From the NCBI GenBank assembly GCA_021648365.1, contig JAKISY010000112.1, positions 1-14,433 on the forward strand: a stretch of 14,433 bases of DNA, given 5' to 3'. The DNA is from Verrucomicrobiales bacterium (GTDB lineage: Bacteria > Verrucomicrobiota > Verrucomicrobiia > Verrucomicrobiales > DEV007). Below, piece after piece: positions 14,201-14,433 of the stretch. Each line of letters opens with the position of its first letter. Position 1 is the first letter of the stretch. The notes beneath the pieces are model-generated. The model did not search any database, had not been told where the DNA came from, and was given only the letters and a program-made list of their open reading frames with translations. A program made the translations under genes and the position numbers.

Positions 14201-14433
14201 GAGCGGCGCAGGCCTATCAGGCGCGGCTACGCCTATAAGCATCACTATGGATGCTGATAAATCGGTGACGGCAACTTTCGTCAAAACACAATACACGCTA
14301 ACGGCTAACACCACTGGCAACGGTAGTGTGAGTGGAGCAGGTGCTTATGATGGTGGCACCGCAGCACCATTGACCGCCACGCCTGATTCAGGTTGGGAGT
14401 TCACAGGCTGGAGCGGTGACTTAACGGGGAATA
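11202..14433 (+). CDS. Large secreted beta-helix protein with InlB-type repeats (3' end beyond window)
   Basis: An open frame of at least 1077 codons from ATG 11202 with no stop before the window edge. A signal peptide covers residues 1-26 (hydrophobic LIFCSCLFMAAV, probable cut after SLEA). Residues 27-281 look like a jelly-roll (concanavalin-like) domain starting WEFFDDFEGAVDNSFW. One 66-residue repeat (282-347) precedes a right-handed parallel beta-helix (about 354-815), which opens with YWVSKTGSDDNGGS and PGDIVNIGAGTYIED and has repeated N-x-I/L turns such as VRNNKLEKI and IEHNLIDGEG. Repeats 2-4 and part of a fifth follow (822 to the end), each with GWxFxGWSG and MDxDKxVTATF, like divergent InlB B-repeats. 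Beta-helix domains of this sort occur in pectate- and alginate-lyase-like enzymes, but I could not identify catalytic residues. The ribosome binding site is weak (AAGAAGAG). It is probably regulated by the divergent XylR-like protein. Confidence 0.9.
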   Translation, partial: MNVKSNFMRALIFCSCLFMAAVSLEAQTTLVNPEWEFFDDFEGAVDNSFWSGSGVYMSYGVDRADATSKVLEARYVPNSEGAGDSWSEYDFLLGIDAVQVEVSFRMFTPADYVPIELNHKFFYLYSGTYGTAAGNVVVSAEATSGYSFINVGVDGMNYGWSRNPSGTGGPPYFTGAGWAEYQIFFELATEEGDFGYYEIYKNGELIISTNSDLVSSWEHGVPSNRMLAFSERGNFLNKGTLLGWANGATGGGFLVDTKFLIDDFRIRANSVHGPTSNDLPQTNELTVDITGNGSVSGAGEYTEGEEATLSATPDPGWQFDGWSGDLTGSVNPTAITMDGDKTVTAGFSEIVTGNIYWVSKTGSDDNGGSNATDDAFLTIQKGISMATQPGDIVNIGAGTYIEDTEASPHTTKALWFTPDYGSLGLDYNGTAENPITIQAAPGDEGQVIIDSEMKRLGLVTRNYDYVHIKGLTFINNFIIGIASYGQVENAVADESRMAIGIVVENCYIYNTYGPGGKNCAAIGMWGSKDWIVRNNKLEKIKTGFSQNANGIQAFGVINALVEHNDISDTQNGVYWKDHYVTDLATRGKVFTSEVRYNKINVTGRPVWVGIRGTNSPESGDNYIHHNILYGHGANEQGGVSIEMGGAYAQSGDMRIEHNLIDGEGIANSRGIKVDASRNITLKGNIIIRTRVNAEYIAWNSASALGKKPVLNVSDYNIYNTFNTIVGADTYGSGSQSFSTLTPWQAALSAQFVSLNVDNPDANSITETPGNLFDNLNDKNYIYKTGSPAIGMMPDGSNAGPYQFGDEVIGLLPLWPGGAPSLTNELTVNTTGNGTVSGAGDYAEGTEATLSATPDAGWQFDGWSGALTGNTNPATITMDSDKTVTATFSVVSYSLGISTTGNGSVTGAGTYDSGTEVTLSATPDAGWEFSGWSGSLSGNSNPATIIMDEVKLVTATFVKTQYTLTANTVGNGSVTGAGTYDSGDLASLSATADAGWEFSGWSGAGLSGAATPISITMDADKSVTATFVKTQYTLTANTTGNGSVSGAGAYDGGTAAPLTATPDSGWEFTGWSGDLTGN
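12045..12242 (+). repeat. InlB-type protein repeat 1 (between jelly roll and beta-helix)
   Basis: Encodes residues 282-347, starting TNELTV and containing GNGSVSGAG, GWQFDGWSG and MDGDKTVTAGF. It is isolated from the other repeats by the beta-helix domain, yet at the DNA level it is closest to repeat 2 (both begin ACxAATGAGTTGACCGT and share long runs). Confidence 0.88.
13665..14433 (+). repeat. InlB-type protein repeats 2-5 (fifth cut by window edge)
   Basis: Repeat ends, marked by the F of the TATF motif, fall at residues 887, 956 and 1026, so the period is 69-70 residues; a fifth copy is truncated by the window edge. Approximate spans are 13665-13862, 13863-14069, 14070-14279 and 14280-14433. 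Each holds G-x-G-x-V-x-G-A-G, LSATPDAGWEF or similar, GWSG and MDxxKxVTATF. Repeats 4 and 5 share the TQYTLTAN entry. These act in other proteins as stalk-like beta-rich spacers on the cell surface. Confidence 0.9.

Overview
This window most likely comes from a marine-type Verrucomicrobiota (Opitutae/Puniceicoccales-like) bacterium. That placement is inferred from gene content: a XylR-like regulator (LacI-type sensor fused to an AraC-type DNA-binding domain), a large secreted beta-helix protein with repeated GWxFxGWSG modules, and a MoxR/vWA/beta-propeller operon. No rRNA or tRNA is present to confirm it.

Layout. Positions 1-352 hold no convincing gene; the one notable item is three copies of a 7-base word spaced exactly 10 bp apart. 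A small four-helix membrane protein lies on the minus strand (353-709). A plus-strand operon of five tightly packed genes fills about 911-9447: a helical accessory protein, a MoxR (RavA-like) AAA+ ATPase, a 250-residue accessory protein, a 1036-residue protein with a vWA-like domain and a beta-propeller, and a 928-residue protein with an alpha-solenoid and a second beta-propeller-like region. It ends only 7 bp from a convergent XylR-like regulator gene (9455-10660, minus). A 541-bp divergent region (10661-11201) rich in direct and inverted repeats separates the regulator from a large secreted protein gene that starts at 11202 and runs off the right edge (at least 1077 codons, no stop seen).

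How the parts fit. The operon has the architecture of MoxR-vWA-beta-propeller ternary systems, which comparative genomics has proposed to be ATP-dependent conflict or stress machines. The ATPase would remodel a target presented by the vWA/propeller proteins, helped by the two small subunits. No nuclease, protease or other toxin domain is recognisable beside it, so the effector is missing, elsewhere, or one of the unrecognised domains.

The most unusual observation is inside the 1036-residue protein. Residues about 182-257 read like the biotinyl domain of acetyl-CoA carboxylase BCCP (AccB), including the sequence leading into the thumb region, but the biotinylated lysine is replaced. The vWA-like domain that follows has lost its canonical metal site. 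The XylR-like regulator and the divergent secreted beta-helix protein form a separate unit, probably for polysaccharide use.
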